A model generated the notes under the pieces. It was given only the letters and a program-made list of their open reading frames with translations. It searched no databases and was not told the DNA's origin. From NCBI GenBank assembly GCA_003599865.1, contig QZKS01000010.1, positions 1-64,000 of the forward strand: a DNA stretch of 64,000 bases, in the 5' to 3' direction. A program made the translations under genes and the position numbers. Shown piece by piece: positions 25,040 to 34,727 of this stretch. The DNA comes from Desulfobacteraceae bacterium (GTDB lineage Bacteria; Desulfobacterota; Desulfobacteria; Desulfobacterales; SURF-7). Each line of letters begins with the position of its first letter. The first letter of the stretch is position 1.

Positions 25040-26736
25040 TGAGCAAAAAGAACGTAACGGAACGGAAAGACATGACCGGGCAGACACCTGAGGCAAACAA
25101 AAGTGAGCTGTCTCCGGACTCGACGGCCGTGAATACCCTCGCCGAGCGCGAAACCGCTATTGTTACCCACGAACAGGCCGTTCTTAGTCGTGAAGAGGCT
25201 GCCACTCTCCGCGAAGAAGGTGCCAGCCTGCGTGAAAAAGGCGCCAGTCAGCGCGAAGAAGGCGCCAAAAGACGTGAAGAGGGCGCCGGCCTGCGTGAAG
25301 AGGCGGCCAACCAGCGCGAGAAGGCCAGGGATGAGCTTAGCTCGCGCACCGAGAAGCAGCTGCGCGATGCGAACGAGCACCTCGTCATCGCAACGATTCG
25401 CGCCCAGACGATAACCGATGAGGCCGAGCAGATCACCGCGCAGATGACCCATATGGCCGAGCACGACTTTCTCACGGATTTACCGAACCGTATTCTGCTA
25501 ACCGACCGCCTGGAGCAGGCGATCACTCTCGCAGAGCGTCATGACAAGCAGGTCGCCCTGATGTTTCTGGACCTCGACCACTTCAAGCATATCAATGATT
25601 CACTTGGGCATGAGATCGGCGACCAATTGCTGCAGTCGGCTGCAAAGCGTCTGCAAGCATGTGTTCGCCACTCCGATACCGTCAGCCGCCATGGGGGCGA
25701 CGAATTCGTGGTGCTGCTACCCGAAGTCGATAAGGTACAGGGTGCTGTCCTCGCCGCCGAAAAGTTGATCAAGGGCATGGCCGAACCGCATCTCATCGGT
25801 GGCCATCGGCTCAACGTCAGCCTGAGCATCGGCATCAGTCTTTACCCTGACGACGCCAAGGACGTCGAAGCGGTACTCAGAAACGCAGACACCGCAATGT
25901 ATTGCGCCAAGGATCGCGGACGCAACAACTACCAGGTATTTACTCCGGACATGAATTTCCGTGCGGTCGCGCGACAAAACATTGAGCAGGAGCTGCGCCA
26001 GGCGCTCGATCAGCGCCGGTTTGTTTTGCATTACCAGCCGAAGGTGAATCTTGAGACCGGCGCAATTACCGGTGCCGAGGCCCTTCTCCGCTGGCAGCGA
26101 TCCGATCATTGTCTTGTTGGCCCGACACAGTTCATGAGCATCGCCGAAGACTGCGGCCTCATTCTGAAGATCGGCAAGTGGGGGCTGCGCGAAGCCTGCC
26201 GCCAAACCCAAGCCTGGTTGCAAGCCGGCCTCGAACTCGGTCAGATCGCGGTCAACATCTCGACCAAAGAGTTCCTTTCTAAAATTTTTATCACCGACGT
26301 CCGTACCATCCTGAGCGACACCGGCCTGGAACCACACTACCTCGAAATCGAGTTGACCGAAAGCGGATTGATGCACGACACGCAACAGACGACGGCAACT
26401 TTGTACGCACTCAAAAACCTCGGTGTGCAGATTGCCGTAGATGACTTTGGTACCGGCTATTCCAGTATGAGCAATTTGTGGAGTTTCCCAATCGACACGC
26501 TCAAGATCGACCAGTCGTTTGTTCAGGATATCAACGGTAATGCCGGAGAGGCCATCGTCAGTACCATCATTGCGATGGGCATGAGCCTCAAACATCGGGT
26601 CGTGGCCGAGGGAATTGAAACAAAACAACAACTCGCCTTCCTGCAATCCCATCACTGCGCCGAGGGACAAGGCTATTATTTTGGCCGGCCCGTGGCTGCC
26701 GTAGAATTCGCCACATTGCTGGGAAAAGAAAAATGA
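25039..26736 (+). CDS. Diguanylate cyclase/phosphodiesterase (GGDEF-EAL) with repetitive coiled-coil N-terminus
   Basis: 565 residues from ATG 25039 (GTG 25036 is in frame). Residues ~45-105 consist of about seven copies of a seven-residue repeat, R-E-E/K-G/A-A-x-x, predicting a long coiled coil. Next come a GGDEF domain with the intact motif RHGGDEF near 218 and an EAL domain (GAEALLRW near 345, VDDFGTGYSS, KIDQSF). Both sites look active, so it can probably make and break cyclic di-GMP. No membrane segment or sensor domain is seen; input may come from the KaiC-like partner. Start and stop overlap the kaiC-like gene by one base. Confidence 0.92.
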   Translation: MSKKNVTERKDMTGQTPEANKSELSPDSTAVNTLAERETAIVTHEQAVLSREEAATLREEGASLREKGASQREEGAKRREEGAGLREEAANQREKARDELSSRTEKQLRDANEHLVIATIRAQTITDEAEQITAQMTHMAEHDFLTDLPNRILLTDRLEQAITLAERHDKQVALMFLDLDHFKHINDSLGHEIGDQLLQSAAKRLQACVRHSDTVSRHGGDEFVVLLPEVDKVQGAVLAAEKLIKGMAEPHLIGGHRLNVSLSIGISLYPDDAKDVEAVLRNADTAMYCAKDRGRNNYQVFTPDMNFRAVARQNIEQELRQALDQRRFVLHYQPKVNLETGAITGAEALLRWQRSDHCLVGPTQFMSIAEDCGLILKIGKWGLREACRQTQAWLQAGLELGQIAVNISTKEFLSKIFITDVRTILSDTGLEPHYLEIELTESGLMHDTQQTTATLYALKNLGVQIAVDDFGTGYSSMSNLWSFPIDTLKIDQSFVQDINGNAGEAIVSTIIAMGMSLKHRVVAEGIETKQQLAFLQSHHCAEGQGYYFGRPVAAVEFATLLGKEK

Positions 26737-27081
26737 ATCAATCCAACGAACATTAAACTGTAAACGCAGTTTTCAATCAATTCCGCAGATCCCGGCACGC
26801 GCAAAAAAAAATCAACGGATTGAAAAACATCACGATGCCTCTGCCGGCAGTTCCTTGATCATTTTCTTTAACGTGGTTTCACGCTTCACGCACGTTCGTC
26901 CCGTTCCCAAGCATTGATTATTTCAATCCTACACCTGAACTGTATATATATTATCAACTTGACACATTGATACGATATATAATAGTTATCAACCTTATTT
27001 TTGTATTTTAAAATTAATGTCTTAAGATTATTTGTTCCATTTTCGTTTGATGTGCAGCGCAGCAGAGATGTGGAAATAAAA
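26737..27081. other. Intergenic region between the GGDEF-EAL gene and the CCG-domain gene
   Basis: A weak hairpin (AAACTG/CAGTTT, 26755-26772) follows the GGDEF-EAL stop. Further on are two direct copies of TTATCAAC (26951 and 26986) flanking TTGACA at 26959, with TATAAT only 13 bases later, too close for a standard promoter. On the minus strand, near 26840-26890, a short open piece ends in KMIKELPAEAS; it may be a gene fragment. Confidence 0.4.
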
Positions 27082-28308
27082 ATGACCATTGCAGCCCCCC
27101 CTAGCTCCAAACTTGATTCCAAACTTGCCGAACAGATTACCCGGATTCAAGAAATATGTATTGAATGCCCCAAATGCACGAACCAGTGCGCTTTCCTGAA
27201 AAAATACGGCAACCCCAGGCAAATCGCCGCGGCTTACGACCCGGCCGACATGAATGCGCTGACCTTACCGTTCCTGTGTAATTTATGTGATTTATGCGCG
27301 GCGGTGTGCCCGGTGAAACTGACCCCCGGCCAACTCTTTCTGGAAATGCGAAGAGAGGCGGTGCGTCGCGGGACTGCGCCTTTTCCCGAACATAAAGGTA
27401 TCATGGGGTATGAGAACAGAGGAGTTTCCGGAAAATATTCCTGGTACAGCCTTCCCCGGGGATGCACTACCGTGCTTTTCCCCGGCTGCACCTTTTCCGG
27501 CACCCGCATGGATACCGCCATTGCGTTGTACGAGCATCTCAGGACCCGGATGCCGGCCATGGGGATTGTTCTGGATTGCTGCACCAAGCCGTCCCATGAT
27601 CTGGGCTGCCAGGACCATTTTACGGCCATGTTCGGCGAAATGAAAACCTGGCTGATGGAACATGGGATTTCCGACGTCATGGTTGTCTGCCCCAATTGTC
27701 ACAAGGTGTTCAAAACCTATGGGTCGCCTTTGAAAACCATCTCTGTTTATGAATTCATGGCGGAAACCGGTTTGCCTGAGAAAGTTCGCGGCAACCGGAC
27801 TTTTTCGAATCATCCGCAACCCGTCGCGCTTCATGATCCCTGCGTATTGCGGCATGAACCGGCCGTGCACCAGGCGGTTCGGCAGCTGGCGACAAGCAGC
27901 GGGTTCATTGTAGAGGAAATGCCGCATAGCAAGGCTACAACCGTGTGCTGCGGCGAAGGCGGAACCGTCAGCGCCGTGGCACCCGAATTTTCCAATACAT
28001 GGCGTGATATCTGCAAAACCGAAGCCCGGGATCGGCATCTGTTGACCTATTGCGCCGGTTGCGCCGGGATGCTGAATAAAAAAACACCCACAGATCATAT
28101 TCTGGATGCGGTCTTTCATCCGGAAGCAGTTGCCGCGGGAAAAAGAAGGGCGACACCGGCGCCATTCACCTATTTGAACCGGATTCGCCTCAAGCGGTAC
28201 ATCCAAAAAAATCACGCCGCCGCCATCACCCGGGAAAGGCATTTTCTACCAAAAACAAGCCTGCCGGGTTCAAAGAGCGGTGTATGGTTGAAAATTCTTG
28301 CTTTTTAA
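27082..28308 (+). CDS. Iron-sulfur protein with two ferredoxin sites and CCG domains (GlpC/HdrD-like)
   Basis: About 408 residues from ATG 27082; a TTG at 27001 would add an unlikely hydrophobic leader. Two cluster motifs open the protein (CIECPKCTNQC at 26-36; CNLCDLCAAVCP at 66-77). CCG-type blocks follow (FPGCTFSG, LDCCTKPSHDLGC, VCPNCHKVF, HDPCVLRHE, TVCCGEGG, CAGCAG). This matches the HdrD/GlpC/LldE electron-transfer group, soluble and without its flavin partner here. Its 3' end overlaps the last gene of the opposite-strand island by four bases. The substrate is unknown. Confidence 0.88.
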   Translation: MTIAAPPSSKLDSKLAEQITRIQEICIECPKCTNQCAFLKKYGNPRQIAAAYDPADMNALTLPFLCNLCDLCAAVCPVKLTPGQLFLEMRREAVRRGTAPFPEHKGIMGYENRGVSGKYSWYSLPRGCTTVLFPGCTFSGTRMDTAIALYEHLRTRMPAMGIVLDCCTKPSHDLGCQDHFTAMFGEMKTWLMEHGISDVMVVCPNCHKVFKTYGSPLKTISVYEFMAETGLPEKVRGNRTFSNHPQPVALHDPCVLRHEPAVHQAVRQLATSSGFIVEEMPHSKATTVCCGEGGTVSAVAPEFSNTWRDICKTEARDRHLLTYCAGCAGMLNKKTPTDHILDAVFHPEAVAAGKRRATPAPFTYLNRIRLKRYIQKNHAAAITRERHFLPKTSLPGSKSGVWLKILAF

Positions 28309-28796
28309 CCGTTGATCGATACAACCTGTCGACGAACATGGGTTTTACAAAAAATCCGGTATGTCAGGCCGGCGGACATCATCAGAAAAATCACATCCCG
28401 GGAAATCGTCCACAGGTCGGCCGGACCTTCATTGATACCGGCTGAAAAACAGCCGCAGTGGATGTCCAGCCCCCGAATCTGATTGAATATCAAGGCGCAG
28501 ATAAAGACAATCATCAATCCGGTACTCAGCATGGCCGCTCCGGGCAGCCACCATCCGGCCACCAGGCATACTCCCAGCAGCAATTCCAGCCAGGGCAGGA
28601 TCAGGGCCGTCACATTGACGAGCGTATCCGGCAGAATCTGGTAGTTGTACACCGCCCGGGCAAAATCCTGGGGGTGGAGAATCTTGTCATAGCTTGCATA
28701 CAGGAACACGGCGCCCAGCAGCAGGCGCAACACCTGATTCAGCAGACGGCCTCGGTCCGGTTGTTCATGTTTTTCCATGCTTTCCTCTCCGCTCAT
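28305..28796 (-). CDS. MauE/DoxX-type membrane protein
   Basis: 163 residues from ATG 28796, which has AAGGAGGA seven bases upstream. Four hydrophobic segments are separated by short loops, with LYASYDKILHPQDFARAVYNYQILP near the N-terminus and FNQIRGLDIHCGCFSAG between the third and fourth, as in MauE-like proteins. MauE helps disulfide formation in methylamine dehydrogenase; relatives act in extracytoplasmic thiol redox. It is the last gene of the long minus-strand island, directly after a rhodanese gene. Confidence 0.85.
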   Translation of the reverse strand: MSGEESMEKHEQPDRGRLLNQVLRLLLGAVFLYASYDKILHPQDFARAVYNYQILPDTLVNVTALILPWLELLLGVCLVAGWWLPGAAMLSTGLMIVFICALIFNQIRGLDIHCGCFSAGINEGPADLWTISRDVIFLMMSAGLTYRIFCKTHVRRQVVSING

Positions 28797-28800
28797 GACA

Positions 28801-29313
28801 TCATTCCTCCTTCTGCGTGGGCAGGCCTGCCTGTTGCCACACCGTCCAGCCGTTGACCAGCACGTGAACATTTTTAAATCCCATGTCTTTCAGAAAAAGG
28901 GCCAGTTCATGGCTCAGATCACAGGTTTCCCCGTCACAATAGGTAATCATCACCCGGCCTGCCTTCAGGCGGTCGACGGCTTCATTGAAATACCGATCCA
29001 CCTCCTGCCAGGGAATGCTCAAAGCGCCGCGAATATGCCCCAGGGCATACTGGTCATGGGGACGTGCATCCAGAAACGTCGCTGCGTCCTGCTCGAACAA
29101 ACGTCCGGCTTCCTCCAGGTCAATGACCATGCCGGCACCTGCGGTATCGGGAAACCGCTTATCCACCGACCAGTCACCCACAAGGGCAATACCGTCGCTG
29201 CGCAGATAATTGACGCAAAGAGCTACCAGGCCTGCCATGACGATCAAGACCGGTATCTGCCATAGGGCCTGTTTGCATTTTTCCCGGAACATCCTTCGTA
29301 TCCTTTCCGTCAA
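28801..29313 (-). CDS. Membrane-anchored rhodanese-domain protein
   Basis: 170 residues. One N-terminal helix (ALWQIPVLIVMAGLVALCVNYL) anchors a rhodanese domain (FLDARPHDQYALGHIRGALSIP). The active-site loop reads TYCDGETC, placing the expected Cys after T-Y and giving a second Cys five residues later. Rhodaneses move sulfane sulfur or, with arsenic-type genes, act on oxyanions. The domain should face outside the cytoplasm. It lies one base from ccdA and four bases before the MauE-like gene. Confidence 0.88.
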   Translation of the reverse strand: MTERIRRMFREKCKQALWQIPVLIVMAGLVALCVNYLRSDGIALVGDWSVDKRFPDTAGAGMVIDLEEAGRLFEQDAATFLDARPHDQYALGHIRGALSIPWQEVDRYFNEAVDRLKAGRVMITYCDGETCDLSHELALFLKDMGFKNVHVLVNGWTVWQQAGLPTQKEE

Positions 29314-29314
29314 A

Positions 29315-30025
29315 TCATGTACCGCTTATAAACGGTCCGGCCATGAAATAAACACCGAGCAGGGCGATCAACACTCCGGCACAGCGCCGGAACCACATGC
29401 CGGCGCCTTGCCAGGCGCTGCTTTCCGTGAGCCTGCGCACCATTGCCGTAGAACTGCCGGCCACGGCAATGGGCAGGCAGTGGCCTATGGCAAAAGCAAT
29501 CATCATCACCGATCCGGCGACGATTTTCTGCTGCACCGTGACAATTGCCAGAATCGGAGCGATAAACCCGAATGTGCACGAACCGGAAAGAATGCCGTAG
29601 GCCAGCCCCAGACCGAAAGCGCCGTGAATACCGCGAAGATTAAGCCGGTAAAGCCGTGATCCGGACATGGAGCAGGCCTCCACCCCCAGCATACCCAGAG
29701 CCACCCATATCAGCACGGCACCGACAATCACCTGCATCCAGATCCCCACATCGCCAAGCATGCGCCCCAGCAGGGCGCAGATAATACCCACAGCAGCGAT
29801 GGTAATAAACAAGCCCAGCGTGAACGCACCGGCATACCAGCCGGCCCGCCGGGGATGGACCATGGTTTCCTGGCCGCCCACATAGGCCACGATCAGCGGA
29901 ATGGAAGCCAGATGGCAGGGGCTGAACAACACGCTGACCATGCCCCAGAGGAACGCGCCGAAAGCGGCAATGGCCGGTCCTCCGCTCATCCACTGATTTA
30001 CCGTAATCAAAAATTGATCAAACAT
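29315..30025 (-). CDS. ccdA: CcdA/DsbD-type transmembrane thiol electron carrier
   Basis: 236 residues with six membrane segments. Each half has the conserved proline/glycine-cysteine site: FSPCHLASIP near the start and SGSCTFGF in the middle, the two redox cysteines that carry electrons from cytoplasmic thioredoxin across the membrane. ATG 30025 is preferred (GAGGAG upstream); GTG 30037 is in frame. It follows a membrane-tethered thioredoxin gene, a natural acceptor. Confidence 0.88.
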   Translation of the reverse strand: MFDQFLITVNQWMSGGPAIAAFGAFLWGMVSVLFSPCHLASIPLIVAYVGGQETMVHPRRAGWYAGAFTLGLFITIAAVGIICALLGRMLGDVGIWMQVIVGAVLIWVALGMLGVEACSMSGSRLYRLNLRGIHGAFGLGLAYGILSGSCTFGFIAPILAIVTVQQKIVAGSVMMIAFAIGHCLPIAVAGSSTAMVRRLTESSAWQGAGMWFRRCAGVLIALLGVYFMAGPFISGT

Positions 30026-30083
30026 TTCGTGATTCACTCCTCATTCTGATGGTGTCGCCTCACCTTCCGGAAACCTCCCGGCA

Positions 30084-30509
30084 TCAGGATACACCCATCC
30101 GCGACAGGACTTCAATGATCTGTTTTTTATCCATAAAACCGGTATGGCGAAAGAACTCACGGCCTTCGCTATCAAAGAATATCTGAGTCGGGATTGCGCG
30201 GATGCCGTATTTTTTGGCCGGCGCAGGGTCTTTCCAGACATCGATGAAAATGATATCCGCCTTGCCCGCATATTCTTTTTTCAGTTCTTCAAGAATCGGC
30301 GCCATCATCTTACAGGGGATGCATGAGGTTGCACCCAGATCAATCATGGTCACCCTTCCGGGCGTCGAAGAGGTGGTTTCAGGCTGGGCCGGAGAAGCTG
30401 CACTCTCCGCCGGTCCTGAAAAAAACTGCGACCGAACCATTCCGAATAAAGCCAATAGAATGATTAATCCCAGGAAAAGTGTACGCATCGGTTTGCTGTT
30501 TTGACTCAT
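30084..30509 (-). CDS. Membrane-tethered thioredoxin-like protein
   Basis: 141 residues. A short basic start and one helix (RTLFLGLIILLALFGMVRS) are followed by a serine/alanine/proline linker and a thioredoxin fold with active site ATSCIPCKMMAP, the cis-proline loop RAIPTQIFF, and FRHTGF. The C-x-P-C centre fits a reducing or isomerising role outside the membrane. GGAGG precedes ATG 30509. It stands 59 bases before ccdA, which probably keeps it reduced. Confidence 0.9.
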   Translation of the reverse strand: MSQNSKPMRTLFLGLIILLALFGMVRSQFFSGPAESAASPAQPETTSSTPGRVTMIDLGATSCIPCKMMAPILEELKKEYAGKADIIFIDVWKDPAPAKKYGIRAIPTQIFFDSEGREFFRHTGFMDKKQIIEVLSRMGVS

Positions 30510-30540
30510 TTTTGAACCTCCATTTTTGCAAGCTGCTTAA

Positions 30541-33500
30541 TTACCTCTTTTCTATCTCAATATTTTTTTCACGCGTAAATACAAGGTAAATGCAGGGCAG
30601 TAAAAAAACCGCCACGAAAATACCCAGGGTCAAACCGCCGATGGCACCGACCGCCATGGGCTGGAGCATATCGCCTCCCTCTTCCAGGTTCAGGGCCAGG
30701 GGGATGAAACCGGCGATAACAGCCGCAGCGATCATGAGGCGTGGACGCAATCGGATTTTGGCTGCCTGCACCAGGGCTTCAAAAACCGGAACCTGATTTC
30801 GGGTGCGCAGTTCTTCCACAACGGTCAGCAGCAGCACCCCCTCGTTCACCGTGGCGGCCACCACCACCAGCAGCCCGATGAGTACCGTGGCACCCATGGG
30901 AATACCCGTAAATTGAAGCGCATAAATCATGCCCGCAACGCAAAAGGGAACGCTCCCGAGAATAACGGCCGGTAATTTGAGACTGTCAAACTGGACCGCG
31001 AGAACCACAAAGGCGAAGAATACGGCAAATCCCAGAATCATCAGGACGGCATCCTTCATTTCAGCCATCATCTGGGCCTGACCGCCAAAATACATCCGGT
31101 ATCCCGGAGGCAGGGTCACATCTTGCAGTCCTTTTTGCAGAGAGGCCAGCGCCTGGCCCACACTGGCCCCGGCCGCGTCTCCCCGGACCACTACTGTCCT
31201 GATCTGGTCTTCACGGACGATTTCCACCGGTCCGACGGCCTGGCGCACCTCGGCTACGTCACTCAGCCGCAAATAACCTCCCTGGGCGCAGTTGAGTACC
31301 AGATTTTCAATATCACGGCGTGAGGTGATGCGTTCCTCGGGAATCATCACCCGAATATTATAAAAGTCATCCCCTTCCCGATAGCGGGTTGCCACGGCCC
31401 CGCTCAGCAGAGACCTGACCGTGACCGCCACATCGGCAACGGAAATCCCCAGTTCAGCCGCCCGGGTCCGGTCGATCAGCACCTGGTATTCGGGCTTGGT
31501 CATGTCCAGGGATAGGTAGACGTTGGTGAATTGATTCAGGCTGTTCATGGTCTGGGCTGTTTTCTGGGCCAGCGTGAACAGTTTTTCCATGTCCATCCCC
31601 TTGATCTTGACCTCGATGTCGGCCTCACCCAGGGAGCGCAATCCCTTGATTTTGGACTGCATCACCATGGCCTTGCCGCCCGGTACCGGAATTTTGGAAA
31701 CAACCGGCCGCAGCCGCCGGATATACTCGTCGGTGCTCACATCACGCCTATGACGGGGTACAAGCTGGATGTCGATTTGTCCTTCGTTGGCGATCTCATA
31801 GGTATAAAGACCCCAGACCTTGCCGCCGGCGAGGGTGAAGGCGCTTTCAATGAGCGGATCACCGGTCAGCTTCGCTTCGATTTCATGCAGCACGCGGTCG
31901 GTTTCGCCCAGAGCAGCGCCTGTAGGAAGCTTGACCTTTACCATAACCCGGCCGTCATCCATCTGCGGCAGAAATTCACTCCCCAGCCCGGGCGCGAGCA
32001 GCACCGCACCGGCCAGAACCGCAATAAAACCGGGAATGACCGCCCAACGGGCACGCAGGATTCGGGACAATATCCATCCGTATCCGTCGGTGACCTTTTC
32101 AAAAATCTGTTCAAAGCGGCTTTCCCGTTCCGGTGCCGCGCTGCGGCCGCCGAACAATATGGCCGTGAGCATGGGCGTCAGTGTGACCGCCACCGCCAGG
32201 CTGATGCAGACAATGCCTGCAATGACCAGAATCAGTTCCCGGAACAAAAGACTGGTCAGACCGGGAACCAGAAGAAACGGAATGAAGAGCGCGATAAAGG
32301 AAAGAGTCGCAGCCAGAATGGCCGGTCCCACTTTTGCGGTTCCTTGAACAGCCAGTTCCCCTGGTGATTCGCCCGGCGTTTCATGGCGCAGACGGGTAAT
32401 ATTTTCAATGACCACAATGGAATTGTCCAGCACCACACCAATGGCCACAACCAGGCCGCCCAGGGAAAAAATATTAAGCGAAAATCCGGCAAGCTTCATC
32501 AGTGCAAAATTGAGCAGCAGGGTGACCGGCAGCGCCGCCAGCATCACCACCACCTGACGCCAGCTTCCCAGAAAGAGGTACACCACGATGAAGACCAGGA
32601 TGGCGGCTTCCGCCGCAGCGTTTCGCACGCCTTTTAATGCAGGCACAACATAATCGGCCTGGTTTTCCACCAGATCCAGCGCTATACCGGCCGGAAGGTT
32701 CGGCCGCAGTTCATTGAGTTTCTGATAAACCGCAATAGCAACCGCCACGGTGTTGGCGTCCGCCTGTTTGAGAACGCTCAGCTTGACAGCCGGACGACTG
32801 TCCAGCCGCGTAATGACGCGCACCTCTTCATGGGCGTCCCTGACCTCAGCGATATCCGCCAGCGTGATTTTGCTCCCGTTGCTTTGGACAAGGACAATGG
32901 CGCGGATATCGTCCATCGAACGGTATTCTCCCATGGTACGGGCGATGATTTCACGCGGCCCGGCCGTTACCCGACCGCCGAATTGCTCCAAGTTCTCCTC
33001 CTGCAGCCGTTTGATCACGGCCGGCAGCGACAGGGAGTACTTTTCCATGGCCAACGGGTCCAGATGGATACGGATTTCACGCTTCAAGCCGCCGACGACT
33101 TCCGTACCGGCTACACCATCAACGGCCAGCATCTGATCCTGCAGCCAATTGTCCGCCCAGGTGCGCAGTTTTGTCAGATCCCAGTGTTCGGAACGAATCG
33201 TGAGCTGTACCACCGGAAGCTGGGAAGGGTCTGCCTTGATAATTACGGGCGGATCGATATCCTTGGGGAGTTGACGGACGGCACGGGCCATGGCCGCCAG
33301 GGAGTCCTGGTAGGCGACATCCACATCCACATCATACTTAAAATTGGCCTGGAGTGTATACATGCCCTCGATGGATGACGATTCCAGGAAGTCGAGGCCA
33401 TCCACCGTGGCCATCTGCCGCTCGATGGGATCGGCCAGGTTGGTGTTGATCTCATCCGGTGTGGCGCCGCGCCACCAGATGTGGATTTTGATCAACGGAT

Positions 33501-33624
33501 AGGTCATATCGGGAAGGAAATTCACGGGAAGCCGGAACAGTCCGTAAACACCCAATACAACCAGAGCGACGGCAATGACGCTGGTGGCGATTCTCCGTTT
33601 GACGGCGGTATCGGTGATCTTCAT
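30541..33624 (-). CDS. RND-family efflux permease
   Basis: 1027 residues, full length for an RND inner-membrane pump. The N-terminus (VALVVLGVYGLFRLPVNFLPDMTYP), the porter domain repeats and the TM4 motif VVAIGVVLDNSIVVIENITR are present; TM4 has one Asp followed by Asn rather than the double Asp of AcrB. It exports substrates together with the adaptor and outer-membrane genes, which overlap it by four bases each. The substrate is not shown by sequence; the ArsR/permease/thioredoxin context suggests a metalloid or thiol conjugate. Confidence 0.93.
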   Translation of the reverse strand: MKITDTAVKRRIATSVIAVALVVLGVYGLFRLPVNFLPDMTYPLIKIHIWWRGATPDEINTNLADPIERQMATVDGLDFLESSSIEGMYTLQANFKYDVDVDVAYQDSLAAMARAVRQLPKDIDPPVIIKADPSQLPVVQLTIRSEHWDLTKLRTWADNWLQDQMLAVDGVAGTEVVGGLKREIRIHLDPLAMEKYSLSLPAVIKRLQEENLEQFGGRVTAGPREIIARTMGEYRSMDDIRAIVLVQSNGSKITLADIAEVRDAHEEVRVITRLDSRPAVKLSVLKQADANTVAVAIAVYQKLNELRPNLPAGIALDLVENQADYVVPALKGVRNAAAEAAILVFIVVYLFLGSWRQVVVMLAALPVTLLLNFALMKLAGFSLNIFSLGGLVVAIGVVLDNSIVVIENITRLRHETPGESPGELAVQGTAKVGPAILAATLSFIALFIPFLLVPGLTSLLFRELILVIAGIVCISLAVAVTLTPMLTAILFGGRSAAPERESRFEQIFEKVTDGYGWILSRILRARWAVIPGFIAVLAGAVLLAPGLGSEFLPQMDDGRVMVKVKLPTGAALGETDRVLHEIEAKLTGDPLIESAFTLAGGKVWGLYTYEIANEGQIDIQLVPRHRRDVSTDEYIRRLRPVVSKIPVPGGKAMVMQSKIKGLRSLGEADIEVKIKGMDMEKLFTLAQKTAQTMNSLNQFTNVYLSLDMTKPEYQVLIDRTRAAELGISVADVAVTVRSLLSGAVATRYREGDDFYNIRVMIPEERITSRRDIENLVLNCAQGGYLRLSDVAEVRQAVGPVEIVREDQIRTVVVRGDAAGASVGQALASLQKGLQDVTLPPGYRMYFGGQAQMMAEMKDAVLMILGFAVFFAFVVLAVQFDSLKLPAVILGSVPFCVAGMIYALQFTGIPMGATVLIGLLVVVAATVNEGVLLLTVVEELRTRNQVPVFEALVQAAKIRLRPRLMIAAAVIAGFIPLALNLEEGGDMLQPMAVGAIGGLTLGIFVAVFLLPCIYLVFTREKNIEIEKR

Positions 33625-34727
33625 GACCGTTTTCCTTCAATTGCCTTGACCGGGGAACCGTCTTTCAGTTTTTCATTGCCCATGACAATGACCTGGTCGC
33701 CGGATTGAATGCCTTTGAGAATCTGAATCTGTTTCGCCTCCTCGATTCCGGTCTCCACCTTGCGTTTAACGGCCTTGCCGGCCTGAAACAGAAAAATTAC
33801 TTTTTCTCCATTGGGCGTGATTTGCACCGCTTCGACAGGCACGGTCACGGCATCATCAATGCGGGCCAGAATCACCTGGATACGGGCAAACATACCCGGA
33901 ATCAATTCCACCGGATCACGCAACACAGCTTCCACGGTTCGGGTGCGCATACGTTCATCCAGTTGCGGATAAACCCGGCTGATGTTACCTTTCAATATGG
34001 CTCCGGGATGGGCATCGAATTGGACCCGGACCGGAAGGCCGGTACGCACATCCGTAGACCGTGCTTCAGGAACGGCAAACTCCACCACCAGACTGGCAGG
34101 ATCAAAAATTTCGATCAATGTTGCATGAGGCGTTACATAATCGCCTTCGGCCACATGAACCTTGGAGACAACACCGGCCCAGGGCGCGGTAATGGAATAA
34201 TCTTCATGGTTCTCCAGCGCCCGGGAGAGTTGGGCACGGGCGTTTTCAAATTTCGAACGAGCGGTGTCCAGTTGGGAACCGGCGATGGCGCCGCCATGCA
34301 CAAGCTGTTCCACCCGCTGCAACTCGATTTCCTGTTCCTTCAGGGCTTGCCGGGCCGCCGTCAGTTGGGCCTGCGCCGCCTGGTTCCTGCCGATCTGCAG
34401 CAGTACCTGTCCGCCGGTCACCCTGTCACCTTCCCGAACCATGCAGCCCTGAACCTCGCATGTCTCGACAGGTCCTTCGCCGGGCGAAGCGATACGGGCT
34501 CTGCGTGTGGGTGTTACCGTTCCGGTCAACTCCATGGTTCTGGAGACGGAGCCAATGGCAGCAGTTTTCACCATCACCACCGGCAGCGACTTGTCCTTAC
34601 CGCGCATTTCCTGTTGTTTTTCAGAAAGAGGATTCGGGGAATCGTTTCCGCCGTACAGGTGCATGGCGCCGAAGGCGAACAGGCCTATCGGTAAAACAAG
34701 ATACAAAAGCCAACGACGGTATTTCAT
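33621..34727 (-). CDS. RND efflux periplasmic adaptor (membrane fusion protein)
   Basis: 368 residues. A single N-terminal helix (WLLYLVLPIGLFAFGAMHLYG), a lipoyl-like half (SPGEGPVETCEVQGCMVREGDRVTGGQ), a coiled-coil hairpin (QAQLTAARQALKEQEIELQRVEQL), and the second half (APWAGVVSKVHVAEGDYV) appear in family order, ending with the beta-barrel and proximal domains. It links the RND pump to the outer-membrane channel. ATG overlaps the stop of the channel gene by four bases, and its own stop overlaps the pump start likewise. Confidence 0.93.
   Translation of the reverse strand: MKYRRWLLYLVLPIGLFAFGAMHLYGGNDSPNPLSEKQQEMRGKDKSLPVVMVKTAAIGSVSRTMELTGTVTPTRRARIASPGEGPVETCEVQGCMVREGDRVTGGQVLLQIGRNQAAQAQLTAARQALKEQEIELQRVEQLVHGGAIAGSQLDTARSKFENARAQLSRALENHEDYSITAPWAGVVSKVHVAEGDYVTPHATLIEIFDPASLVVEFAVPEARSTDVRTGLPVRVQFDAHPGAILKGNISRVYPQLDERMRTRTVEAVLRDPVELIPGMFARIQVILARIDDAVTVPVEAVQITPNGEKVIFLFQAGKAVKRKVETGIEEAKQIQILKGIQSGDQVIVMGNEKLKDGSPVKAIEGKRS

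Noticed and set aside
25170..25330. Tandem 21-base repeats, considered as a minisatellite or CRISPR-like array
   Set aside because: They encode the in-frame R-E-E-G-A coiled-coil repeat of the GGDEF-EAL protein and have no spacers.
25717..26670. Minus-strand open frame of 317 codons inside the GGDEF-EAL gene
   Set aside because: The plus strand encodes intact GGDEF and EAL motifs, so this frame is a by-product of composition.
26840..26895. Minus-strand piece ending in KMIKELPAEAS as a gene
   Set aside because: It is under 25 codons, with no clear start or ribosome site; noted only as a possible fragment.
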